Of a stretch of DNA of 13,367 bases, positions 1 to 6,099 are shown one piece after another; position 1 is the first letter of the stretch; each line of letters starts with the position of its first letter. The notes beneath the pieces were generated by a model. The model was not told the origin of the DNA and did no database searches. It saw nothing but the letters and a program-made list of their open reading frames with translations. The translations under genes were made by a program, and so were the position numbers. This DNA comes from Acidobacteriota bacterium. Lineage in GTDB: Bacteria; Acidobacteriota; UBA4820; DSQY01. The stretch is taken from assembly GCA_021814085.1 (NCBI GenBank), contig JAKAJA010000017.1:1-13367 (forward strand), read 5' to 3'.

Positions 1-94
1 TTCCGAACCGGAGGGATTGCTTGGGGACGGCGCCCTGCGCCAAGAGGATCGTGGCGAAGAGCAGGGTGAACAGGATCGTGGAGATTCGGCGCAT
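1..94 (-). CDS. Exported protein, N-terminal fragment (runs off window)
   Basis: The reading frame begins at an ATG at 94-92 on the minus strand and runs off the left edge. The visible product begins MRRISTILFTLLFATILLAQ, a textbook signal peptide: basic N-terminus, hydrophobic core and a likely cleavage site after the LLAQG region. A strong ribosome binding site (AAGGAGG, about 3-4 bases before the ATG) supports the start. Only about 31 residues are visible, so the mature protein and its function cannot be named. It lies on the same strand as, and downstream of, the ferredoxin gene, but the 164-base gap with a long palindrome suggests separate transcription. Confidence 0.72.
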   Translation of the reverse strand, partial: MRRISTILFTLLFATILLAQGAVPKQSLRFG

Positions 95-194
95 TAGGCC
101 TCCTTGGGCGGACCGATCGCGGCGCTCCCGTGGGGCGGGCCCTCTTGGAGAGCCCGCTGGCGCCGATTGTAGGCCGGGGCGAGTAGACGCGCAA

Positions 195-219
195 CGGCCC
201 GGGACCAGGTCCCGGGCCG
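195..219 (-). terminator. Perfect 12-bp palindrome, possible ferredoxin terminator
   Basis: A perfect 12-bp inverted repeat (arms 195-206 and 208-219, core CGGCCCGGGACC, one central base) lies about 40 bases after the ferredoxin stop codon, in the only gap before the next minus-strand gene. As RNA it would fold into a very stable GC hairpin. No clear U-tract follows on the minus strand, so factor-independent termination is not certain. It could also be a protein-binding palindrome. A weaker bulged hairpin lies at 135-157 in the leader of the next gene. The rest of 95-258 shows nothing recognisable. Confidence 0.5.
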
Positions 220-258
220 CGAGCCGCATGATCTCGTAGGGGTCACCCCCGCCGGGGA

Positions 259-492
259 TTACTCCCCGTCGTTGCCGATGGCGTCCGTTGGGCAGGAGGC
301 CTTGGCGTCCTCGCAGGCCTGCTCCTCCTCGGCGTTGGCGGGCTGTTTGGTCACCAGGGCGTGGCTCGAGTCATCGTTCATGGCGAAAAAGTCAGGGGCG
401 ATGGAGATGCACGAGTCGCAGGCGATGCAGTTCTCGTCCACATACCACTTGCCGCCCGCGTTCTCGGAAACTTTCAGGTTCTTGTCGGCCAT
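259..492 (-). CDS. Single [4Fe-4S] cluster ferredoxin
   Basis: A 77-aa acidic electron carrier. Cluster ligands are visible as Cys22-x2-Cys25-x2-Cys28 (CIACDSC) and Cys67 followed by Pro (SCPTDAI), the arrangement of monocluster ferredoxins such as those of Thermotoga and Desulfovibrio. Cys60 falls near the second cysteine of the structural disulfide in those proteins, but its usual partner (about four residues after Cys28) is Ala here, so Cys60 appears unpaired. The start MADKNL at 492 is chosen because AGGAGGG lies 8 bases upstream and the family is about 60-80 aa long. The open frame extends to 1260 only as an antisense extension over the next gene. A sigma70-type promoter at 551-579 gives a leader of about 50 bases. 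It is a soluble cytoplasmic protein and its redox partner is not in the window. Confidence 0.93.
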   Translation of the reverse strand: MADKNLKVSENAGGKWYVDENCIACDSCISIAPDFFAMNDDSSHALVTKQPANAEEEQACEDAKASCPTDAIGNDGE

Positions 493-550
493 ATTACGGA
501 CCCTCCTAGAGGCTTTCGCGTGTTGCGGGTTCCCCCCGCTAAAGGGGCGA

Positions 551-579
551 ACTATACCTTCATGGGCACCCGAAGTCAA
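551..579 (-). promoter_or_regulatory. Sigma70-type promoter of the ferredoxin gene
   Basis: On the minus strand there is TTGACT (579-574), a 17-base spacer, then TATAGT (556-551). Both hexamers match five of six consensus bases at ideal spacing, which is notable in such GC-rich DNA. The expected start point near 544 gives a leader of about 50 bases before the ferredoxin ATG at 492. The leader contains a short CCCC/GGGG hairpin near 535-546. Confidence 0.65.
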
Positions 580-603
580 GGAGCCGGCCGGGGGGAGGCA
601 CCT

Positions 604-632
604 TTGCATCGCCAGCGCCGCAGCGCTATCCT
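604..632 (+). promoter_or_regulatory. Possible promoter of the NtrC-type regulator, leaderless transcript
   Basis: TTGCAT (604-609), a 17-base spacer and TATCCT (627-632) each match four of six sigma70 consensus bases. A start point 7 bases downstream would fall at or next to the ATG at 640. No Shine-Dalgarno sequence precedes that ATG, so a leaderless mRNA is plausible. A small palindrome (AGCGC...GCGCT, 613-626) occupies the spacer and could be an operator. The evidence is weak because it rests on two four-of-six hexamers. Confidence 0.3.
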
Positions 633-639
633 TTAGCCC

Positions 640-1986
640 ATGGCGCGCGTGCTGATCGTGGACGACGAAGCATCTATCCGGCAGGTCCTCCGAGGCATCC
701 TGGAGCGGCAGTCCTACGAGGTGGAGGAGGCGGCCACCGCCGCCGCGGGCTCGGCGAGGATCGAGCGGGGGCCCGCATTCGATGCGGCCCTGGTGGACCT
801 CCGCCTTCCGGACGGGGAAGGGACGACCGTGCTGGAGACGGTCCGGCGGCGCGGGCTGCCCACCGCCGTCATCATGATCTCGGGCCACGGGTCCATCGCC
901 TCCGCCGTGGCCGCCGTCCGTGGAGGCGCCTTCGACTTCCTCGAGAAGCCACTGGACCGGGAGCGCGTCCTCATCACCCTGCGCAATGCCACGCGGCAGG
1001 TGGCTCTCTCGCTCCAGGCGGAGGAGGCGCTGGAATCGGGGCTGATCACCCGCTCCCCCCTCATGCAGGACCTGCTTGCGGAAGCCCAACGACTGGCCGT
1101 CTCCGGGGCGCCCCTCCTCGTGACGGGAGAAACGGGCGCGGGCAAAGAGGTCCTCGCCCGCTGGATTCACGCTCGGAGCAACTGTTCCCAGGGCCCATTC
1201 GTCGCCGTGAACTGCGCCGCCCTCCCGGAGACCCTGGCCGAGTCGGAGCTCTTCGGCCACGTAAAGGGTGCATTCACGGGGGCCGAGGCCGCCCGCAAAG
1301 GGAAGTTCCTCACCGCCGATGGCGGCACCCTATTTCTGGACGAGGTGGGGGACCTGGGCGCCCCCGTCCAGGCAAAACTCCTGCGCGTCCTCGAGGAGGG
1401 ATCGGTGGAGCCCGTGGGGGCCGACCGCCAGGTTCCCGTCCGGGTCCGGGTCATCGCCGCCACCCACCGGGACCTCAAGGCCAAGGGTCAGGAGGGAACT
1501 TTCCGGGAGGACCTCCGCTTCCGCATCGGCGGTTTCCCCCTTCACGTTCCGCCCCTCCGCCAGCGCCCGGAGGACATCCCCCTCCTGGCCGCGCGCTTCG
1601 CTTCCGAGGCCCGGCGGAGGCAGGGCTGGTCCTCCCAGGACCTCTCTCCGGAAGTCGTGAGGGCGCTCGGGCACTACAGGTGGCCGGGCAACGTGCGCGA
1701 GCTCCGCTGGGCCGTGGAACGCGCCGTTCTTCTCGCGGGGCCTGCCATGCCGGGACCGGACCACCTTCCACCCGAGGTGCGGGCAGCCGGCGCGGCGCCC
1801 GCCTCGGGAGGACTCGACGAGGCCCGAGCAGGAGCTGAGGCCGAGGCCATCACCAAGGCACTGGAGCGCTGCAAGGGCAACGTCTCCCTCGCCGCCAAGA
1901 TGCTCGATCTGAGCCGCTCGCGCCTCTACGAGAAGATGGAGGAGCTGGGGTTGGACCCCAAGGGGTTCAGGAAGAGCAAGGGCTAA
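640..1986 (+). CDS. Sigma54-dependent response regulator (NtrC family)
   Basis: A 448-aa, three-domain transcription activator. Residues 1-120 form a receiver domain with acidic pocket Asp8/Asp9, phosphorylation site Asp53 (VDLRLPDG), Ser81 and Lys103 (EKP). Residues 138-368 form the AAA+ domain with Walker A GETGAGKE (163-170), the sigma54-contact loop GAFTGA (210-215), Walker B TLFLDE (230-235) and the WPGNVREL sensor motif (348-355). Residues 403-437 form a Fis-type helix-turn-helix. All catalytic motifs are intact, so it should hydrolyse ATP to open sigma54 promoters when phosphorylated. No histidine kinase lies beside it, so it is an orphan here and its target genes are unknown. The ATG at 640 starts exactly at the receiver domain and has no clear ribosome binding site. 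It is divergent from the ferredoxin gene, and the 127-base gap to ttcA holds a heptamer repeat. Confidence 0.95.
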   Translation: MARVLIVDDEASIRQVLRGILERQSYEVEEAATAAAGSARIERGPAFDAALVDLRLPDGEGTTVLETVRRRGLPTAVIMISGHGSIASAVAAVRGGAFDFLEKPLDRERVLITLRNATRQVALSLQAEEALESGLITRSPLMQDLLAEAQRLAVSGAPLLVTGETGAGKEVLARWIHARSNCSQGPFVAVNCAALPETLAESELFGHVKGAFTGAEAARKGKFLTADGGTLFLDEVGDLGAPVQAKLLRVLEEGSVEPVGADRQVPVRVRVIAATHRDLKAKGQEGTFREDLRFRIGGFPLHVPPLRQRPEDIPLLAARFASEARRRQGWSSQDLSPEVVRALGHYRWPGNVRELRWAVERAVLLAGPAMPGPDHLPPEVRAAGAAPASGGLDEARAGAEAEAITKALERCKGNVSLAAKMLDLSRSRLYEKMEELGLDPKGFRKSKG

Positions 1987-2088
1987 TGGCGAATGGTGAA
2001 TGGTGAATGTAGAAGACAATTGAACTGAGGCGATCCGATTGCCGGTGAGTCCTTAACATTGGACATTCCCCATTCCACATTCGACATC
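1984..2088. repeat. Inverted pair of 7-bp tandem repeats (site A)
   Basis: The left arm (1984-2011) is about four 7-bp units of type GAATGGT, beginning at the stop codon of the regulator gene. The right arm (2056-2088) is about four and a half units of type ACATTCC or CCATTCC, also with a strict 7-bp period. The reverse complement of the right arm (GGAATGG-like) matches the left arm, so the two form an imperfect inverted repeat around a loop of about 44 bases. The right arm ends 24 bases before the ttcA start. No coding role is evident. It could be a dispersed genomic repeat, an RNA stem or a terminator. Confidence 0.75.
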
Positions 2089-2112
2089 TATTGCCTCCCC
2101 CATGCTATCCTC

Positions 2113-2910
2113 ATGCCCATGCAGGGCGCGGTCGCCACGGGCTCCAAGCTGGAGCGCATACTCCTACACCGGGTAGGCAAGGCCATCGGGGATTTCTCGC
2201 TCATCAAAGCGGGAGACCGTGTGGCCGTGGCCCTGTCCGGCGGCAAGGACTCCTTCGGCCTCTTGCATCTCCTGTGGCGCCTGAGGCAGAAATCTCCCGT
2301 CCCATTCGAGGTTGCCGCCCTCACCATCCACAACGGCAGCGAGTACTTCCAGACGGACATCCTGGACGCCTACCTGAAGGAACAGGGGATCCCCTTCCAC
2401 GTGGAGCGGACGCAGATCACCACCATTGTGGAGGAGAAGCTCCGCCCCGGAAGTCCCTACTGCTCCCTCTGCGCGCGCCTCAGACGGGGCGCCCTCTACG
2501 GCGCCGCAAAGCGCCTGGGCTTCAACAAGGTGGCCCTGGGGCACCACCTGGACGACGCCGTCGAGACCCTCCTCATGAACCTCTTTTTCGAGGGCGCCCT
2601 CAAGGCCATGCCCCCCAAACTCCTGGCGGAAAACGGGCGGATCACGGTGATCCGGCCCCTCGTTTACACTCCCGAGGGGCTCCTCGCCGAATACGCGAGG
2701 GACCGCGGCTTCCCGGTCATCGACTGCGGATGCTGGCTGTGCGGGGAGAAGGACCAGGAGCGGGCCCGCATGAAGGCGCTCGTGTCAGAGGTGGCGGAGC
2801 GCCACCCAGAGGTACGGAAATCCATTCTCGCGGCCCTGGCCAACATCCAACCTCGGTTTCTCATGGACCGGTCCCGCCATGATTTTGAGGCGGAGGAGGC
2901 CACGCAATGA
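2113..2910 (+). CDS. ttcA: TtcA-like tRNA cytidine 2-thiolation protein
   Basis: A PP-loop ATPase of 265 aa (from the ATG at 2113) resembling TtcA, which uses an Fe-S cluster and ATP to make 2-thiocytidine at position 32 of some tRNAs. Visible are the PP-loop ALSGGKDS (about 40-47), the TtcA motif CSLC (Cys117, Cys120) followed by ARLRRG, GHHLDDAVETLL, and a third-cysteine region CGCWLCGE (Cys205, Cys207, Cys210). TtcA has PCNLC there, so Cys210 is the probable third cluster ligand. The frame opens at a TTG at 2059, but those 18 codons translate the heptamer repeat, so I start at 2113 (2119 is also possible). No ribosome binding site is obvious. The stop overlaps the next gene by four bases (ATGA), which implies translational coupling with a membrane protein of unknown function. 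Confidence 0.83.
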   Translation: MPMQGAVATGSKLERILLHRVGKAIGDFSLIKAGDRVAVALSGGKDSFGLLHLLWRLRQKSPVPFEVAALTIHNGSEYFQTDILDAYLKEQGIPFHVERTQITTIVEEKLRPGSPYCSLCARLRRGALYGAAKRLGFNKVALGHHLDDAVETLLMNLFFEGALKAMPPKLLAENGRITVIRPLVYTPEGLLAEYARDRGFPVIDCGCWLCGEKDQERARMKALVSEVAERHPEVRKSILAALANIQPRFLMDRSRHDFEAEEATQ

Positions 2911-3410
2911 CCCCCATGACGGAAGGAGAACTGTCAGACCTGTTCCGGAAAATGCGGGCCTACCGTTTTTTCTACTGGATGTACGTGGGCTCGGCGATCC
3001 TCTACATGTTCGGCGTATTAGGCATGGGGGCGGGCGTGCCCGCCTCTCCGCTCCCCCTGGCGGACGCGGCCCTGGCCTACGGCGTCCTGTGCTGCCTGGC
3101 CGTCTTCCTCGCCAAGTGGCTCTCCTTCCGGCCGGCCGCCATCAGGGGCCGAGGCATCCTCGGTCTGAAGGCCATGGCCTCCCACATCTTCCTCACTCTT
3201 CTGTTCCTCCTCGCGGCGGGAGAGAGCCTGGGGATGGCCGCTCTAACCGCCGCATCCCTGGGTGGCCGCCCCCCCTGGAAGCTCGTAATGCTGTGCCTCT
3301 GGCAGATCGCGGTGGGCGTGGTGCTCACCCCGGACCGGGCCCACTGGGACCGGCTCCTTACCCGTTGGGAATCTACCCTCACATCAGGAGGAACCGATGA
3401 AACGCTTTAG
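2907..3410 (+). CDS. Four-helix integral membrane protein, unknown function
   Basis: A 167-aa protein that I do not recognise. Four hydrophobic segments are visible, at about residues 19-43, 50-70, 87-112 and 121-141, with short soluble ends. The first helix is aromatic-rich (YRFFYWMYVG). The N-terminus (about 18 residues) and the C-terminus are hydrophilic, and both should face the same side if all four segments span the membrane. The start at 2907 is supported by GGAGGAGG seven bases upstream inside ttcA and by the ATGA overlap with its stop. The gene end overlaps the next reading frame by 14 bases. Together these make a three-gene translationally coupled unit, suggesting that this protein works with the secreted protein that follows. 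A link to tRNA thiolation is not evident. Confidence 0.8.
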   Translation: MTPMTEGELSDLFRKMRAYRFFYWMYVGSAILYMFGVLGMGAGVPASPLPLADAALAYGVLCCLAVFLAKWLSFRPAAIRGRGILGLKAMASHIFLTLLFLLAAGESLGMAALTAASLGGRPPWKLVMLCLWQIAVGVVLTPDRAHWDRLLTRWESTLTSGGTDETL

Positions 3411-3882
3411 CATGGCCCTCGCTCTTGTGGCGGCACTGTTCGCCGCCCTGCCCGCCAACGCCGAGTTCTTCAGCCAGCGTTTCGATTTCGCGGTGGAGAA
3501 GTGGATCAGGATCAACGCCAAGGTGGGGGACCTGGAGCTCCAGGACGTCCAGTTCCAGTTTCCCGCCTACGTGGGCCCCAGGAAGCTGGGCATCCAGGGC
3601 CGGAACCAAGCCACCCTCACGGTGAAGAACTACGGGACCGTGCGGACCCGGGTGCAGGTCGCCATCGCCCTCTTCGATGGGGACGGCAACCTCCTGGGAT
3701 GCGGCACCACGGGGACGAAGATGGTGGGAACCAAGGCGGGCGGCGAGGAGAGCTACTACGTCTCCTTCGATTACGTGAATACCCGGCTCGCTTCGGCCAA
3801 GACCTTCTACATCACCGTCGAGACCGGACCCGACGTACCCCAGGTATCCGATGGGAAACCGGCGCCGAAGAGCGCGGGCTGA
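3397..3882 (+). CDS. Small secreted beta-rich protein, unknown function
   Basis: A 161-aa product with a clear signal peptide (MKRFSMALALVAALFAALPANA, cleavage after ANA at about residue 22). The mature part of about 139 residues has alternating hydrophobic strands, including VKNYGTVRTRVQVAIALFD and ESYYVSFDYV. This pattern resembles the immunoglobulin-like FxLYD or DUF3426 beta-sandwich modules, though I cannot assign a family. The tail (about 145-161) is polar and Pro/Gly/Lys-rich. AGGAGG five bases before the ATG supports the start. It is the last gene of the ttcA unit and is followed by a structured convergent spacer. It is probably periplasmic. Its single cysteine (GCGTT) rules out an internal disulfide. 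Confidence 0.8.
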   Translation: MKRFSMALALVAALFAALPANAEFFSQRFDFAVEKWIRINAKVGDLELQDVQFQFPAYVGPRKLGIQGRNQATLTVKNYGTVRTRVQVAIALFDGDGNLLGCGTTGTKMVGTKAGGEESYYVSFDYVNTRLASAKTFYITVETGPDVPQVSDGKPAPKSAG

Positions 3883-3914
3883 GTCGGAGGGGAGTGGGGA
3901 TCCTCCCCCGCGAC

Positions 3915-4004
3915 CTCCTGAAAAGGCCCGCCCCGTGCGGGCGGGACCTGCCCCGCACTGAGGCGGAGATCTTCCGCCAGTTGCCCGGGGGGACTTTTCA
4001 GGAG
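3915..4004. terminator. Nested hairpins between convergent genes (bidirectional terminator candidate)
   Basis: An exact 11-bp inverted repeat (CTCCTGAAAAG at 3915-3925, CTTTTCAGGAG at 3994-4004) encloses two further perfect hairpins: CCCGCCC/GGGCGGG with a 5-base loop (3928-3946) and GGCGGA/TCCGCC with a 5-base loop (3962-3978). The right outer arm covers the lpxH stop codon (3998-4000). The element sits exactly between two converging genes and reads as structured on both strands, which fits a shared terminator. There is no long U-tract beyond the AAAAG/CTTTT in the outer arm. Confidence 0.6.
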
Positions 4005-4714
4005 AGGTGTTCGAGGTAAGAAGCGCCGTTGCCGATGACCCGCAGGTGCGCCCCGTCCTCCCGGAACTGGGGCACGAAGCGGATGGAAACCCCCGCCGCC
4101 GACTCCTCCTGGTCCACGTGGAAGTGCCCAAGTACGGCCGAGGCCACGCCCTCGGCGGCCAGCCGCCGGGCCCACCGCTCCAGCTCCAGGGCAGGCCGGT
4201 AGCTCTTGTAGTAGGCGTTGGTGCCGCTGAGCCCCCGTTCGACCCTCCCGGCGATGGCCCTCTGGCGGTCCGGGGGAAGGAGCTGAAAGAGGGCCCTCAC
4301 CGTCGCGGACCGGGAGACCTCGCGCCAGCGCAGGTACTGCTGGTCCGACGAGTTGATGAGGTCCCCGTGCTCGAAGCGCATCACCCCTCCACCCGGAATT
4401 TCCAGGTCCCACTGGTCCGCCAGGAACACCCCCGCCTCGGCCAGGGGTTCCTCGATGAAATAATCCCGGTTGCCCCGGAGGTACACCACCTTGCGGCCCC
4501 GTGAGGAGAGGCCCGCGAGGGCCCCGAGGACCTCCCGCTGCTCTTCCGTCTGGACCGCCGGCAGGCCCACCCAGACCTGAAACAGGTCTCCGAGGAGGAC
4601 GAGGTTGGGCGCCCCCGCGGCATCGAAGGCCTCAAGCCACCTGTGGAAGACGCCGAGGGCTGGGTCTCCGCGCTCGAAGTGGGGGTCGGCGGCACACCAC
4701 ACCAGATCCGGCAT
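3998..4714 (-). CDS. lpxH: UDP-2,3-diacylglucosamine hydrolase, LpxH type (lipid A synthesis)
   Basis: A 238-aa metallophosphoesterase. LpxH releases UMP from UDP-2,3-diacylglucosamine to give lipid X at the inner membrane. Metal-binding motifs are present in order: Asp10-x-His12 (ADPHF), Gly42-Asp43 (GDLFQVW), GNRD at 81-84, HGD at 116-118 and GHFH at 196-199. The stretch NSSDQQYLRWR (121-131) after HGD closely follows the LpxH pattern, and the length is typical. Two departures are visible: GDLFQVW has Gln where Glu or Asp is usual, and the following GDD of many LpxH proteins is GLP. The start at 4714 has GGGAGG four bases upstream. Other lpx genes are not in the window. The gene ends inside the palindromic convergent spacer. 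Confidence 0.82.
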   Translation of the reverse strand: MPDLVWCAADPHFERGDPALGVFHRWLEAFDAAGAPNLVLLGDLFQVWVGLPAVQTEEQREVLGALAGLSSRGRKVVYLRGNRDYFIEEPLAEAGVFLADQWDLEIPGGGVMRFEHGDLINSSDQQYLRWREVSRSATVRALFQLLPPDRQRAIAGRVERGLSGTNAYYKSYRPALELERWARRLAAEGVASAVLGHFHVDQEESAAGVSIRFVPQFREDGAHLRVIGNGASYLEHLS

Positions 4715-4871
4715 CTAGCCTCCCGCGGCATCGCCGCAAGAGCGATGCATGACAAGGCCGAATCATATCAGAGCCCCGGTCCCGGCGCATGCTGGGGAAG
4801 CCCCATCTGTGTCCTGCATCACGGTGCGGAGGGCCCCGATGCATTATGATATCCACGGAGGAAGGATCGCC
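4715..4871. promoter_or_regulatory. Divergent intergenic region, lpxH / yjbQ
   Basis: These 157 bases must hold the start signals of both flanking genes. TATGAT-like -10 boxes are visible in each direction (4767-4762 on minus, 4845-4850 on plus), giving leaders of about 40 and 15 bases, but neither has a convincing -35 box. CGATGCAT occurs twice (4743-4750 and 4837-4844), and a small hairpin TGGGG/CCCCA lies at 4793-4805. The repeated octamer could be a shared operator, but this is a guess. Confidence 0.3.
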
Positions 4872-5273
4872 ATGGAAATCTCTATTGCGACGCAGAAGCG
4901 CTGCGAAGTGGTGGACATCACCCGAAACGTCCAGCAGGCCTGCCGTCAGTGGGGAGGGACCGGTCTCGTCCAGGTGTACGGCCCGCACACCACCTGCGGG
5001 GTGGCCGTCAACGAGAAGTACGACCCCACCGTTCGGGAGGACATCCTGGCTTGGTTCGAAAGGGTGGTTCCCGCCGGAGCGGGGTACCAGCACGAGGAGG
5101 GCAACTCGGACGCCCACATCAAGTGCTTGCTGTCGGGGAACCAGGCCTGCATCCCCGTCCGTCAGGGGAACCTTCTCTTGGGGCGATGGCAGGGGATCTT
5201 CCTGCTGGAGTTCGACGGGCCCCGGGCCAGGACCCTCTGGGTGAGCTTCATATCATCTGGAGAAAAGGAGTAA
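4872..5273 (+). CDS. YjbQ-family protein (UPF0047)
   Basis: A 133-aa protein of the YjbQ/UPF0047 family, a compact metal-binding fold. Some members show weak thiamine-phosphate synthase activity in E. coli, but the physiological reaction is unclear. The family motifs are present: HTTCGVAVNE (39-48) followed by the DPTV segment, then the YQHEEGNSDAHIK stretch (72-84), with His39, His74 and His82 as likely metal ligands. The length is normal. The start at 4872 is supported by GGAGGAAGG upstream and by the match of MEISIATQKR to the family N-terminus. The open frame runs back to 4749 without homology. It stands alone between divergent lpxH and convergent rlpA, and a heptamer repeat begins 5 bases after its stop codon. 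Confidence 0.87.
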   Translation: MEISIATQKRCEVVDITRNVQQACRQWGGTGLVQVYGPHTTCGVAVNEKYDPTVREDILAWFERVVPAGAGYQHEEGNSDAHIKCLLSGNQACIPVRQGNLLLGRWQGIFLLEFDGPRARTLWVSFISSGEKE

Positions 5274-5278
5274 GAAGC

Positions 5279-5374
5279 AAGTCGGAAGGCGAAAGGCGAA
5301 AGGCGGAAGGAACACCTGCCGCGTTAGCCGCTCTTACCACTTCCGCCTTTCGACTCCCGACTTCCCACTTCCGG
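5279..5374. repeat. Inverted pair of 7-bp tandem repeats (site B)
   Basis: The left arm (5279-5310) is four heptamers of type AAGGCGA or AAGGCGG, starting 5 bases after the yjbQ stop codon. The right arm (5340-5374) is exactly five heptamers of type CTTCCGC or CTTCCCA. Read as reverse complement the right arm gives GCGGAAG-type units, so the arms pair around a 29-base loop. The element fills the convergent gap between yjbQ and rlpA and may act as a terminator for both. The heptamer differs in sequence from site A but has the same period and design. Confidence 0.78.
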
Positions 5375-5382
5375 CGTATTCC

Positions 5383-6099
5383 CTAATCGTTTCTCGTGAC
5401 GAAGGATTCGATGCCGTATCCCTTCACCCTCTGGCGCAGGGTTTCGGCCTCATCCTCGCTCGCCACGTGCCCGACCCTGACCCTGTAGAAATCCCTGAAC
5501 TTGATCACGTAGGCGTCGCCGAACGCGCCCGCCAGCTTATCCCGGAAGCGCGTGGCGTTGTCCACGTTCACAAAGGCTCCCGCCTGCACCGTGAAGGTGC
5601 CATCCAGAACGGCCCCGGGGGTGCCCGGCGAGCCGATGAGGATCTCCCCCGCGGGCGGCGTGCGGCGGGGAACTTCACGGCCCTGGCTGATCACCTCGAT
5701 GCGGACCTTGGCCAATCCGGCGCCGGCGAAGCCCAGCTCTTTGGCCGCCCCGTAGGAGCAGTCCAGGACGCGCCCCGCGATGAAAGGCCCCCTGTCGTTG
5801 ATGGTGAGGTCCGCCTGCCGCCCCGAGTCCAGGTTGGTCACCCGCACCCGCGTGCCGAGGGGGAGGGTCCGGTGCGCCGCCGTCAGGGCGTGCATGTCGA
5901 AGCGCTCGCCGCTCGCCGTCGGCCTGCCGTCGAACTCCTTCCCGTACCAGGAGGAGACGCCCTCCTGCACGTTGCCCCGCATGGGAACCGGGGGCGGCGT
6001 GGAGGGCGGCCTGTGGTGGGTTCCGCACCCCGCGAGGAGGGCGAGGGCGCAGATAGCCATTGGCAGACGCGGGAACCGGAGTTCAATCATGGATTTCAT
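5383..6099 (-). CDS. rlpA: RlpA-family septal lytic transglycosylase lipoprotein with SPOR domain
   Basis: A 238-aa outer-membrane lipoprotein. RlpA cleaves glycan strands lacking stem peptides, usually at the division site. The signal peptide ends in a lipobox (LLAGC, lipidated Cys25), followed by a Pro-rich linker (31-39). The double-psi beta-barrel (about 46-137) carries Glu65 (SGERF), His76 (AAHRTLP) and Asp102 (NDRGP). Their spacing of 11 and 37 residues equals that of the Pseudomonas aeruginosa catalytic set, so the enzyme should be active. A SPOR domain (about 167-236) should bind denuded septal peptidoglycan. I start at the ATG at 6099 (the ATG at 6090 is an alternative). The longer frame to 6285 only overlaps the upstream gene. 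The start lies inside the end of the preceding membrane-protein gene, implying coupling, and rlpA is the last gene of the run. Confidence 0.92.
   Translation of the reverse strand: MKSMIELRFPRLPMAICALALLAGCGTHHRPPSTPPPVPMRGNVQEGVSSWYGKEFDGRPTASGERFDMHALTAAHRTLPLGTRVRVTNLDSGRQADLTINDRGPFIAGRVLDCSYGAAKELGFAGAGLAKVRIEVISQGREVPRRTPPAGEILIGSPGTPGAVLDGTFTVQAGAFVNVDNATRFRDKLAGAFGDAYVIKFRDFYRVRVGHVASEDEAETLRQRVKGYGIESFVTRND

Noticed and set aside
493..1260. N-terminal extension of the ferredoxin frame
   Set aside because: The extension is antisense to the sigma54 activator. The ATG at 492 has a good ribosome binding site and the 77-aa product matches the family length.
1984..2088. CRISPR array interpretation of the heptamer repeats
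   Set aside because: The units are 7 bp and contiguous with no spacers, and no cas genes are present.
2059..2112. Upstream TTG start for ttcA
   Set aside because: These 18 codons translate the heptamer repeat and add no family sequence. The ATG at 2113 is nearer the conserved region.
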